Source of the DNA: Betaproteobacteria bacterium
GTDB lineage: Bacteria; Pseudomonadota; Gammaproteobacteria; Burkholderiales; Usitatibacteraceae
Length of the DNA: 5,872 nt
Direction of reading: 5' to 3'
Assembly (NCBI GenBank): GCA_003105245.1
Contig: PQAI01000295.1
Location: 12,982 to 18,853, forward strand
Positions 1 through 5,543 of the stretch are shown here, piece by piece (position 1 is the first letter of the stretch; each line of letters begins with the position of its first letter). The notes beneath the pieces were generated by a model. That model did no database searches and had not been told where the DNA came from. It saw only the letters and a program-made list of their open reading frames with translations. A program made the position numbers and the translations under genes.

Positions 1-277
1 CGACCTCGCGGGGATGCAGCTTCGCGTTCACGGGAACGGCCGCGAGCCCGGCCCACCACGCGGCGAGCAGGACCTCCGCGTACTCGGGCGCGTTCGTCAT
101 CACGATCGCCACCCGGTCGCCCGGCGCGAGGGCGAGCTTCTCCCGCATGCCGCGCGCGAGCGAGGCCACGTCGCGGGCGAGCCGACCGAAGGACTTCCAC
201 GGGCGCGCGCCGGCGAAGACCGCCGTCCGCGACGAATCCGTCCGGGCGTGGCGCTCGAGCCAGAGGGCGAGGTTCAT
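1..277 (-). CDS. AMP-forming acyl-CoA synthetase, N-terminal part (cut by the window edge)
   Basis: Reading the minus strand from an ATG at 277 gives 92 codons open to the window edge, starting MNLALWLERHAR. The segment at about residues 50-92 reads LAPGDRVAIVMTNAPEYAEV, then a stretch containing AAWWAGLAAVPVNAKLHP. This GDRVAI / N-x-x-E / AG-x-x-x-V-P-V-N pattern is the usual N-terminal subdomain of class I adenylate-forming enzymes, which activate a carboxylic acid with ATP to an acyl-AMP and pass it to CoA. The PVNAKLHP wording is typical of fatty-acyl-CoA ligases, but the substrate cannot be told because the P-loop, the A8/A10 motifs and most of the pocket lie outside the window. The start is the first possible one; upstream codons in frame are not starts and no clear Shine-Dalgarno is visible. 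It is divergent from the kinase gene. Confidence 0.88.
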   Translation of the reverse strand, partial: MNLALWLERHARTDSSRTAVFAGARPWKSFGRLARDVASLARGMREKLALAPGDRVAIVMTNAPEYAEVLLAAWWAGLAAVPVNAKLHPREV

Positions 278-339
278 GGTCGAAGGGCGACGCGAATGGG
301 CTCCTGCGCGTAGTATGCCGCGACGAGGCCCCGCATCCC
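278..339. promoter_or_regulatory. Divergent intergenic gap with a weak -10-like box
   Basis: These 62 bases separate the minus-strand acyl-CoA synthetase from the plus-strand kinase, so promoters for both should lie here or in the neighbouring coding ends. TAGTAT at 311-316 matches four of six bases of a sigma-70 -10 box and is placed to start transcription some 15-20 bases before the kinase ATG. No convincing -35 box stands 16-18 bases upstream. GAGG at 325-328 is a plausible, weak ribosome binding site for the ATG at 340. No operator-like inverted repeat is evident. The assignment is inferred mainly from gene arrangement. Confidence 0.3.
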
Positions 340-1275
340 ATGTCCCCGACACCCGCCCAGATCGGCCGCTACCGCATCGCCCGCACCGTCGGCACGGGGG
401 CGATGGGCGCCGTCTACGAGGCGTTCGACCCGGTGATCGAGCGCAAGGTGGCCATCAAGACGGTGCTCAAGGACCGCCTCGACGAGGCCGCCATCGGGGA
501 GGCCGTGGCCCGCTTCAAGCGCGAGGCGCAGGCGGGCGGCCGTCTCAGCCACCCCGGCATCGTCGCCGTGCACGAGTACGGCGAGGACGACGACGAGGCC
601 TACATCGTGATGGAGTACGTGGAGGGCAAGGAGCTGCGCCACCACTTCCGCTCCGGCAGCCGCTTCGACCTGATCGACGTGCTCGAGCTCATGAAGCAGC
701 TGCTCGGCGCCCTGGACTATTCCCATCGCAAGGGTGTGGTGCACCTGGACATCAAGCCCGCCAACCTCATGGTGCTGCCCGGCCCGGTGCTCAAGGTGAT
801 GGACTTCGGCATCGCGCGCATCGGCCCGTCGGGCAACGACCCGGAACTCGCCGCCGACGGCACGCCCACCCACATGGCGCCGGAGCGCATCGTGGGCCAG
901 GCCGCCGACGCGCGCGCCGACGTGTGGTCCTGCGGCGTGGTTCTCTACGAGCTGGTCACCGGCCAGAACCCCTTCCACGCCGACACGGCCTCCGCCGTGA
1001 TCTACAAGGTGCTGCAGGTGAGCCCCGACCCGCCCTCGGCCCTGCATCCCTCGCTGCCGGCCGCCATCGACGCCGTGGTCGCGCGCGCGCTCGCGAAGTC
1101 GCCCCAGGAGCGCTTCCAGAGCGCCCGCGAGTTCCAGGGCTCGCTCCTGCGCGCCTTCCAGGACAAGGCGGTGATGGCCCCGCGCGGCCTCACCGAGGCC
1201 GAACTCGCGCTGGACGAGGAGACGGGCAAGGTCGACGCGCCGCCGGCCGGCGGGAAGCCGCCGCAGCCCGAGTAG
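340..1275 (+). CDS. Soluble Hanks-type Ser/Thr protein kinase, non-RD
   Basis: A 311-residue kinase that should transfer phosphate from ATP to Ser/Thr of target proteins in the cytoplasm. Domain order: glycine loop GTGAMGAV (18-25), VAIK with Lys40, helix-C Glu62 in RFKREAQAGGRLSHPGIV, catalytic loop HLDIKPAN (135-142; Asp137, Asn142), DFG at 155-157, APE at 180-182, DVWSCG with Asp194, and a subdomain XI Arg258. All catalytic residues are present, so it should be active. Two oddities: Leu136 replaces the usual HRD arginine, and the loop before APE reads GTPTHM where Tyr is usual before Met. After about residue 272 comes a short acidic, proline-rich tail with no membrane segment, PASTA or other sensor domain, unlike many bacterial receptor kinases of 500-700 residues. 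The ATG at 340 leaves a normal short lead before the glycine loop. The transporter gene follows 11 bases later. No phosphatase gene or obvious target is nearby. Confidence 0.95.
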   Translation: MSPTPAQIGRYRIARTVGTGAMGAVYEAFDPVIERKVAIKTVLKDRLDEAAIGEAVARFKREAQAGGRLSHPGIVAVHEYGEDDDEAYIVMEYVEGKELRHHFRSGSRFDLIDVLELMKQLLGALDYSHRKGVVHLDIKPANLMVLPGPVLKVMDFGIARIGPSGNDPELAADGTPTHMAPERIVGQAADARADVWSCGVVLYELVTGQNPFHADTASAVIYKVLQVSPDPPSALHPSLPAAIDAVVARALAKSPQERFQSAREFQGSLLRAFQDKAVMAPRGLTEAELALDEETGKVDAPPAGGKPPQPE

Positions 1276-1286
1276 ACGCGCGCGCC

Positions 1287-2159
1287 GTGAACCCGTCGCC
1301 TCCCGCCTGGCTGCGCTGGGCGCCCGCCCTGTTCGTGTTCCTGTGGAGCACGGGCTTCATCGGCAGCCGCCTGGGCGCGCCGTTCGCGGAGCCCCTCACG
1401 TTCCTCTCCTGGCGCTACGCTGCGGCGGTCACCCTGCTGCTCACGGCGGCGCTGGCCACCCGCGCGGCGTGGCCGGCAAGGCCGGCCGTGGCCGCGCACG
1501 CGGCCGTCGCGGGGCTCCTCGTGCAGGGCGCCTACCTCTCGGGCGTCTTCTGCAGCGTGGCGCGCGGCATGCCGCTCGCCACCGTCTCGCTCATCGTGGG
1601 CCTGCAGCCGATCCTCACGGCGATGGCGGCGGGCCCGCTCCTGGGAGAGCGGCTCTCGCCCCGGCAGTGGTTGGGCATCGCGCTCGGCTTCGCGGGCGTG
1701 ATCCTCGTGGTCTCGGCCAAGTGGTCGGGAGTCTCCACGGACCCGGCGGCGTACGCCTGGCTCGTCTTCGCTCTCGCCGGCATTACCGGCGGCACCCTCT
1801 ACCAGAAGCGCTTCTGCGGCGCCGTGCCGATGCTCACCGGCGGCGTGATCCAGTACGCGGCGGCCGGCGCGGTGACGGTGGCGGCGGCCTGGGCGACGGA
1901 GACGATGGCGGTGCGGTGGACGCCGCAGTTCGCCTTCGCGCTGGGCTGGCTGGTGCTGGTGCTTTCCTTCGGCGCCATCGGGCTGCTCTTCACGATGATC
2001 CGGCACGGCGAGGCCTCGCGGGTGGCGAGCCTCTTCTTCCTCACCCCGCCCGTGACCGCCGTGATGGCCTTCCTGCTGTTCGGGGAGGCGCTGCCCGCCG
2101 CCGCGCTCGCGGGCCTCGCGGTTTCCGCCGCCGGCGTGGCGCTGGTCACGCGGCGCTAG
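1287..2159 (+). CDS. EamA/DMT-superfamily transporter (ten-helix drug/metabolite type)
   Basis: A 290-residue inner-membrane protein from a GTG start, with about ten hydrophobic segments arranged as two similar halves (about 12-142 and 154-288), the classic two-EamA-domain layout. Family signs are FLWSTGFIGSRLG near residues 18-30, the end of half one, QPILTAMAAGPLLGERLSPR (108-126) followed by a hydrophobic G-x-x-G-V-I-L helix, and its half-two counterpart TPPVTAVMAFLLFGEALP (253-270). Such proteins usually export amino acids, metabolites or small toxic compounds by proton-coupled exchange; the substrate here is unknown. The open frame runs far upstream across the kinase gene, but that part is a shadow and the GTG at 1287 gives the normal family N-terminus. 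There is no clear Shine-Dalgarno, so translation may be coupled to the kinase, whose stop is 11 bases upstream. Confidence 0.93.
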   Translation: MNPSPPAWLRWAPALFVFLWSTGFIGSRLGAPFAEPLTFLSWRYAAAVTLLLTAALATRAAWPARPAVAAHAAVAGLLVQGAYLSGVFCSVARGMPLATVSLIVGLQPILTAMAAGPLLGERLSPRQWLGIALGFAGVILVVSAKWSGVSTDPAAYAWLVFALAGITGGTLYQKRFCGAVPMLTGGVIQYAAAGAVTVAAAWATETMAVRWTPQFAFALGWLVLVLSFGAIGLLFTMIRHGEASRVASLFFLTPPVTAVMAFLLFGEALPAAALAGLAVSAAGVALVTRR

Positions 2160-2162
2160 AAT
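2157..2162 (+). promoter_or_regulatory. TAGAAT -10-like box overlapping the transporter stop codon
   Basis: TAGAAT matches five of six bases of the sigma-70 -10 consensus TATAAT, and its first three bases are the stop codon of the transporter gene. A transcript starting about seven bases downstream would begin only a few bases before the ATG at 2172, giving an almost leaderless message for the proteasome-like gene. The sequence 16-18 bases upstream (around 2134-2139, GCGTGG) is not a recognisable -35 box, so the call rests on the -10 match and position alone. Confidence 0.3.
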
Positions 2163-2171
2163 GGGCGGACC

Positions 2172-2741
2172 ATGACCACCATCGTCGTCGTCCGCAAGGG
2201 GAACCAGGCCGCCATCGCCGCCGATTCCCTCACCACCTTCGGGTCCACGCGGCTCGCCCCGCAGTACGACCGCGACCCGCACAAGATCATCCGCTTCGCG
2301 GATTCGTTTATCGGGGTCGCGGGCAGCGCCGCGCACCAGCTCGTGCTGGAGAACCTGCTGGCCAAGAATCCCGACCTCGCGCTGCACGGCAAGGAGGCGA
2401 TCTACGAGTCGTTCCGGCGCCTGCACCCGCTGCTCAAGGACGAGGCGTTCCTCAATCCCAAGGAGGAGGAGGACGATCCCTACGAGTCGTCGCAGATGAC
2501 CGTGATGATCGCCAATCCCTCGGGAATCTTCGCCGTGTACTCCATGCGCGAGGTGTTCGAGTTCGACCGCTACTGGGCCATCGGCTCGGGGCGCGACTTC
2601 GCCCTGGGCGCCATGTGGGTGGCCTACCCGCGCGCCACGGACCCGGCGAAGGTGGCGAAGGTCGGCGTGGAGGCCGGCGCGGAATTCGACACCGGCACGT
2701 CGCTCCCGATGTCGGTGCACTCGGTCACGCTGGCGGGGTAG
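2172..2741 (+). CDS. HslV-like Ntn hydrolase, probable betaproteobacterial proteasome homologue (BPH)
   Basis: This 189-residue protein begins MTTIVVVRKGNQAAIAADS. As in HslV, whose mature chain starts TTIV, removal of Met1 would expose Thr2 as the N-terminal nucleophile. Asp18 (Asp17 after processing) matches the catalytic aspartate, Lys38 in DPHKIIRF is the likely catalytic lysine, and IGSG (137-140) is the conserved serine loop of proteasome beta folds. From family knowledge, such subunits form stacked barrel-shaped peptidase rings in the cytoplasm. It is not ordinary HslV, because no hslU ATPase gene adjoins it, and it has an added acidic stretch NPKEEEDDPYESSQ (95-108) and a distinctive end AGAEFDTGTSLPM. 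It fits what I recall of BPH, a separate family known from betaproteobacteria that forms double rings. Anbu is less likely, being longer with a different N-terminus. The ATG at 2172 is fixed by the nucleophile; hslR follows 5 bases after the stop. Confidence 0.85.
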   Translation: MTTIVVVRKGNQAAIAADSLTTFGSTRLAPQYDRDPHKIIRFADSFIGVAGSAAHQLVLENLLAKNPDLALHGKEAIYESFRRLHPLLKDEAFLNPKEEEDDPYESSQMTVMIANPSGIFAVYSMREVFEFDRYWAIGSGRDFALGAMWVAYPRATDPAKVAKVGVEAGAEFDTGTSLPMSVHSVTLAG

Positions 2742-2746
2742 CCGGC

Positions 2747-3139
2747 TTGGCCGACGAGGGCAAGGTCCGCATCGATCTCTGGTTGGTCGCCGCGCGCTTC
2801 TTCAAGACCCGGGGGCTCGCCACGGAGGCCATCGACGCCGGCCGCGTGAGCGCGAACCACGAGCGCGCCAAGGCGTCCAAGCTGGTCAAGCCCGGGGACG
2901 TGCTGGAGGTCCGCCGCCCGCCCTACGAGCACGTGGTGAAGGTGCTGGGGGTGGCCACGCGGCGAGGTCCGGCGGCGGATGCGCAGAAGCTCTACGAGGA
3001 GACGGCCGAAAGCCGCTCGAAGCGCGAGGCGCTGGCCGCGGAGATGAAGTCCATGCCGCCCCCGGTCTTCAAGGGCCGGCCCACCAAGAAGGACCGGCGC
3101 ACCCTCGACCGATTCATCCGACGACAGGACGACGACTGA
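2747..3139 (+). CDS. hslR: Hsp15 / HslR, S4-domain ribosome-rescue protein
   Basis: From a TTG start this gives 130 residues, close to the 133 of E. coli Hsp15. The N-terminal S4 RNA-binding domain reads VRIDLWLVAARFFKTR (7-22), followed by AIDAGRVSANHERAKASKLV and GDVLEVRR. The C-terminal half has the diagnostic KLYEETAESRSKREA and a basic RPTKKDRRTLDRFIRR end. Hsp15 binds 50S subunits that still carry a nascent chain on tRNA after premature dissociation and helps recycle them. TTG at 2747 is chosen because no ATG or GTG occurs in frame near the start of the S4 domain; GGGG at 2735-2738 may serve as a weak ribosome binding site inside the preceding gene. The gene lies 5 bases after the proteasome-like gene and 2 bases before the DUF6152 gene, so coupled translation is likely. 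The S4 motif differs from the E. coli RLDKWLWAARFYKTR as I recall it at two normally basic or aromatic positions. Confidence 0.92.
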   Translation: MADEGKVRIDLWLVAARFFKTRGLATEAIDAGRVSANHERAKASKLVKPGDVLEVRRPPYEHVVKVLGVATRRGPAADAQKLYEETAESRSKREALAAEMKSMPPPVFKGRPTKKDRRTLDRFIRRQDDD

Positions 3140-3141
3140 CC

Positions 3142-3480
3142 ATGAAGAACTTCCTCCTCGCCGCCACGCTCTGCGCCCTGCCCGCCTTCGCCCACCACGG
3201 CTGGAGCGAGTACGACCAGGAAAAGCCCCTCACGCTCACCGGCAAGGTGGCCGAGTCGGGCTACGAGCACCCGCATGGCCATATCGCGCTTGAAACGCCC
3301 GGCAAGACCTGGCGCGTGGTGCTGGCGCCGCCCTCGCGCATGCAGGCGCGCGGGCTTCCCCGCGAGGACATCAAGGTGGGCGCCACGGTGACCGTGGTCG
3401 CCTACGCCAACCGCGGCAAGCCGGACGAGGCGCGCGCCGAGCGCATCACCGTCGGCGGGAAGACGGTCGAGCTGCGCTAG
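3142..3480 (+). CDS. Secreted DUF6152-type histidine-bearing protein
   Basis: A 112-residue protein with a clear Sec signal peptide, MKNFLLAATLCALPAFA, with likely cleavage after Ala17. The mature chain would begin HHGWSEYD, and the AHHGWS-type start with the following TLTGKV strand is what I know of the DUF6152 family, small periplasmic beta-rich proteins of unknown function. A second histidine cluster, His43, His45 and His47 in YEHPHGHIAL, lies in the middle, followed by W-R-V-V-L-A-P-P and a strand with VGATVTVVAYANR. Two exposed histidines at the mature N-terminus plus this cluster would suit metal binding, but that is inference only. AGGA at 3126-3129 is a possible ribosome binding site within the end of hslR. 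The start is 2 bases after the hslR stop, and the membrane protein gene follows 10 bases downstream. Confidence 0.85.
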   Translation: MKNFLLAATLCALPAFAHHGWSEYDQEKPLTLTGKVAESGYEHPHGHIALETPGKTWRVVLAPPSRMQARGLPREDIKVGATVTVVAYANRGKPDEARAERITVGGKTVELR

Positions 3481-3490
3481 GGCAGCCGCG

Positions 3491-3967
3491 GTGACGCCCG
3501 CCAACCCCATCGAGGCGCTGCCGCTCGCGCGCATGATGCGCGAGTCGCTGTGGGCCTACCCCATCGTGGAGACGGTGCACATCGTGGGGTTCGTGCTCCT
3601 GGCGGGCTCCGTGATCATGTTCGACCTGCGGGTGCTGGGGCTCTCGAAGGGCATCAGCGTGCGCGCCCTCTCGCGCCACCTGCTGCCGTGGAGCCTCGCC
3701 GCGCTCCTGCTCATCGTGCCCACGGGTTTCCTCATGTTCACGGCGCACGCCTCCGACTTCCTCGCCAACCGCACCTTCCAGCTCAAGATGGGGCTGCTGA
3801 TGGCGGCGGGGATCAACGCGGTGATATTCCGCACGGGCCCGTACCAGACCGTGCAGCACTGGGATGTCGCCGCGCGCGCGCCCGTCGCCGCGCAGCTCTC
3901 GGTGGCCGCCTCCATCGCGCTGTGGGTCTCGATCATCGCCTGCGGGCGGCTGCTCGCGTACACATGA
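3491..3967 (+). CDS. Four-helix DUF6644-type membrane protein
   Basis: A 158-residue inner-membrane protein from a GTG start, with four hydrophobic segments at about 27-48, 64-84, 97-115 and 134-155. The pattern LWAYPIVETVHIVGFVLLAG then MFDLRVLGL, and a closing ACGRLLAY, is what I recall of DUF6644 proteins, which have no assigned function. His30 is inside the first helix and His63 at the start of the second, with His86 and His123 near the other helices. A helical bundle with such histidines resembles small b-type cytochromes, so haem binding is possible but unproven. No Shine-Dalgarno is seen before the GTG; a five-pair hairpin (GCTGC 3471-3475 with GCAGC 3482-3486) surrounds the upstream stop codon, so translation is probably coupled to the DUF6152 gene. 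The stop overlaps the next start as ATGA. Confidence 0.82.
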   Translation: MTPANPIEALPLARMMRESLWAYPIVETVHIVGFVLLAGSVIMFDLRVLGLSKGISVRALSRHLLPWSLAALLLIVPTGFLMFTAHASDFLANRTFQLKMGLLMAAGINAVIFRTGPYQTVQHWDVAARAPVAAQLSVAASIALWVSIIACGRLLAYT

Positions 3968-4503
3968 GTGCGCCGCTTCGTCTTGCCGCCGCCCTCGTCG
4001 CCGCCGCGGCACTCGCCGCCGGCGCCGCCTCCACGCTGTCGGTGCGCGTGCTCGACTGGATGCTGCCGGTGCCCGCCGGCTGGACGCCGCAGGTGCCCTC
4101 GAGCGAGATGCGGCTGGCGCAGTTCACCGCCGGCTCGAAGGAAGGCAATGCGGACGCCGCGGTGTTCCACTTCGGGCTCGCGGGCGGCGGTTCCGTGCAG
4201 GCGAACATCGACCGCTGGGCCTCGCAGTTCCTGGACGACGCCGGCAAGCCCGCGCGGGCCGCGGTCGAGAAAGGCACCGCCTCGGGCATGCCGGTCACGT
4301 GGGTGGCGCTCGACGGGCGCTACGCACGCGGCGTGGGCACGGGGCCGCAGGGCGCGGGCGCCGCCAACCAGTCGCTGCGGGTGGCGGTGCTCGAGACGCC
4401 GAAGGGCAACCTCTTCTTCCAGCTCTGGGGCGACCGGGCGGCGGTGGCGAGGCAGGAAGGCCCCTTCCGCCTCATGGTGCAAGGCCTCAAGCGCGCTCCC
4501 TAG
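3964..4503 (+). CDS. Exported protein of an uncharacterised conserved family
   Basis: A 179-residue protein that I cannot assign to a function. It has an alanine-rich signal peptide or anchor (about 1-23), then a globular part with VPAGWTPQVPSSEMRLAQF (36-54), DAAVFHFGLAGGGSVQANIDRW (64-85; shown as two adjoining parts, the second from GGGSVQ), DDAGKPARA and a terminal strand GNLFFQLWGDRAAVARQE. The pattern of ‘ADAAVFHFG … GGSVQANIDRW’ recurs, as I remember, in small hypothetical exported proteins of proteobacteria, planctomycetes and myxobacteria, with a fold possibly like PsbP. There is no lipobox cysteine. The ATG at 3964 overlaps the previous stop in an ATGA arrangement, so it should be translated together with the membrane protein and probably acts at the same membrane, on its periplasmic side. 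The TAG stop at 4501-4503 overlaps the ribosome binding site of the pirin gene. Confidence 0.8.
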   Translation: MSAPLRLAAALVAAAALAAGAASTLSVRVLDWMLPVPAGWTPQVPSSEMRLAQFTAGSKEGNADAAVFHFGLAGGGSVQANIDRWASQFLDDAGKPARAAVEKGTASGMPVTWVALDGRYARGVGTGPQGAGAANQSLRVAVLETPKGNLFFQLWGDRAAVARQEGPFRLMVQGLKRAP

Positions 4504-4506
4504 GAG
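4502..4506 (+). promoter_or_regulatory. Ribosome binding site of the pirin gene
   Basis: AGGAG stands 7 bases before the ATG at 4514 and overlaps the TAG stop of the preceding gene. It is among the strongest Shine-Dalgarno matches in the window and fixes the pirin start, since the frame is open much further upstream through the previous gene. Confidence 0.75.
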
Positions 4507-4513
4507 ACCACAC

Positions 4514-5530
4514 ATGGCTTCTCCCATCCTTCGCATCTCGCCGCTGGGCACTCCCCCGTGGGAGACGCCGAACCCGTTCCTCTTCTGCGTGCACCACGTG
4601 GACCGCTACCCGCGCGGCAACGGGTCGCTGGGCCCCGCCGCCTCGCTCGCCGGGCGGCACATCGGCCAGGACTTCGCGGGCAAGGACGGCTGGAACATGT
4701 ACCACGGCGAGCGCGTGCCGGGCTTCCCGGTGCACCCGCACCGCGGCTTCGAAACGGTGACGGTGGTGCGGCGCGGCCTCGTCGACCACTCCGATTCGAT
4801 GGGCGCGCAGGCGCGCTACGGCGAGGGCGACGTGCAGTGGCTCACGGCCGGCGCGGGCATCCAGCACGCGGAGATGTTCCCGCTGGTGCACGACGACCGC
4901 GACAACCCGCTCGAGCTCTTCCAGATCTGGCTCAACCTCCCGGCGGCCGACAAGATGGCGCCGCCGCACTTCAAGATGTTCTGGGCCGATGCGGTGCCCA
5001 CGGTCTCGCCGGCTGCGGGCGTTTCGGTGACGCTCGTCGCGGGCGCGCTGGATGGCGTCGCGCCTCCCGCCCCGCCGCCGCACTCGTACGCATCGAGGCC
5101 GGAAAGCGAAGTGGCGATCTGGACGGTCCGGCTGGAACCGGGCGCTTCGTGGACCTTGCCGCCGGCTGCGGCGGGGTCGAATCGCTTCCTCTACTTCTTC
5201 GCCGGAAGATCGCTGCACGTGGCAGGGACGCCCGTTCCGCAGCCCGGCCTCGTCGTCGTGGACGCGAGCGAGCCGGTGCGGCTGGAAGCGGCGGAGTCGC
5301 CCGTCGAGATCCTCCTGCTCCAGGGCCGGCCCATCGGCGAGCCCGTGGCCCAGTACGGCCCCTTCGTCATGAACACGCGCGCCGAGCTGCAGCAGGCGTT
5401 CGCGGACTACCAGCGCACGCAGTTCGGCGGCTGGCCGTGGGGCGCGGCCGACCCCGTGAATGCAGCCGAGGGGCGCTTCGCGCGGCAGCCGGACGGCAGC
5501 GTCGAGCGGCCCGCCGCCGCGTCTTCCTGA
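4514..5530 (+). CDS. Pirin family bicupin protein
   Basis: A 338-residue protein. The N-terminal cupin holds the pirin signature FPVHPHRGFETVTVVRRG (71-88), HSDSMGAQARYGEGDVQWLT (92-111) and AGAGIQHAEMFP (112-123). The four expected metal ligands, His74, His76, His118 and Glu120, are all present, so an Fe or similar ion should bind. The second cupin (about 195-300) ends QGRPIGEPVAQYGPFVMN and QRTQFGGWPW, the normal pirin C-terminus. Bacterial pirins have been described as quercetin dioxygenases or as redox-linked regulators; which applies here is unknown. The chain is longer than the common 230-300 residues because of a longer N-terminal region before the signature and about 30 residues after GGWPW. 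The start is set by the AGGAG at 4502. It lies 10 bases after the exported-protein gene and 13 before the acetyltransferase gene. Confidence 0.94.
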   Translation: MASPILRISPLGTPPWETPNPFLFCVHHVDRYPRGNGSLGPAASLAGRHIGQDFAGKDGWNMYHGERVPGFPVHPHRGFETVTVVRRGLVDHSDSMGAQARYGEGDVQWLTAGAGIQHAEMFPLVHDDRDNPLELFQIWLNLPAADKMAPPHFKMFWADAVPTVSPAAGVSVTLVAGALDGVAPPAPPPHSYASRPESEVAIWTVRLEPGASWTLPPAAAGSNRFLYFFAGRSLHVAGTPVPQPGLVVVDASEPVRLEAAESPVEILLLQGRPIGEPVAQYGPFVMNTRAELQQAFADYQRTQFGGWPWGAADPVNAAEGRFARQPDGSVERPAAASS

Positions 5531-5543
5531 GGGGAATCCGACC

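Noticed and set aside
676..801. Kinase considered as a pseudokinase because of HLD in place of HRD
   Set aside because: Lys40, Glu62, Asp137, Asn142 and the DFG aspartate are all present, so catalysis should be intact.
274..1047. Minus-strand open frame of 257 residues opposite the kinase, with many histidines and valines
   Set aside because: It is a mirror of kinase codons and has no recognisable motif. The real minus-strand gene at this edge is the acyl-CoA synthetase in another frame.
147..1286. Long plus-strand open frame joined in frame to the transporter gene, which would make a 670-residue protein
   Set aside because: The translation over this part is Arg/Gly/Ala-rich with no family pattern and lies across the well-supported kinase gene in another frame. 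The transporter begins normally at the GTG at 1287.
1471..1487. Perfect 7-base inverted repeat (GGCCGGC, AAG, GCCGGCC) considered as a terminator or protein-binding site
   Set aside because: It lies inside the transporter coding sequence, has no T-run after it, and encodes an ordinary inter-helix loop; GC-rich codons make such repeats by chance.
1002..2720. Minus-strand open frame of 572 residues opposite the kinase, transporter and hydrolase genes
   Set aside because: It is rich in Arg, Gly, His and Glu as expected from the antisense of GC-rich coding sequence, and it shows no domain. The opposite-strand genes are clear.
1343..2746. Upstream extension of the hslR frame
   Set aside because: It is low-complexity Arg/Gly/Ala sequence overlapping two firm genes. 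HslR has its normal length from the TTG at 2747.
3556..4551. Minus-strand open frame of 331 residues opposite the DUF6644-type and exported-protein genes
   Set aside because: Its composition is typical of antisense shadow, while the plus strand has signal peptides, membrane segments and an ATGA junction.
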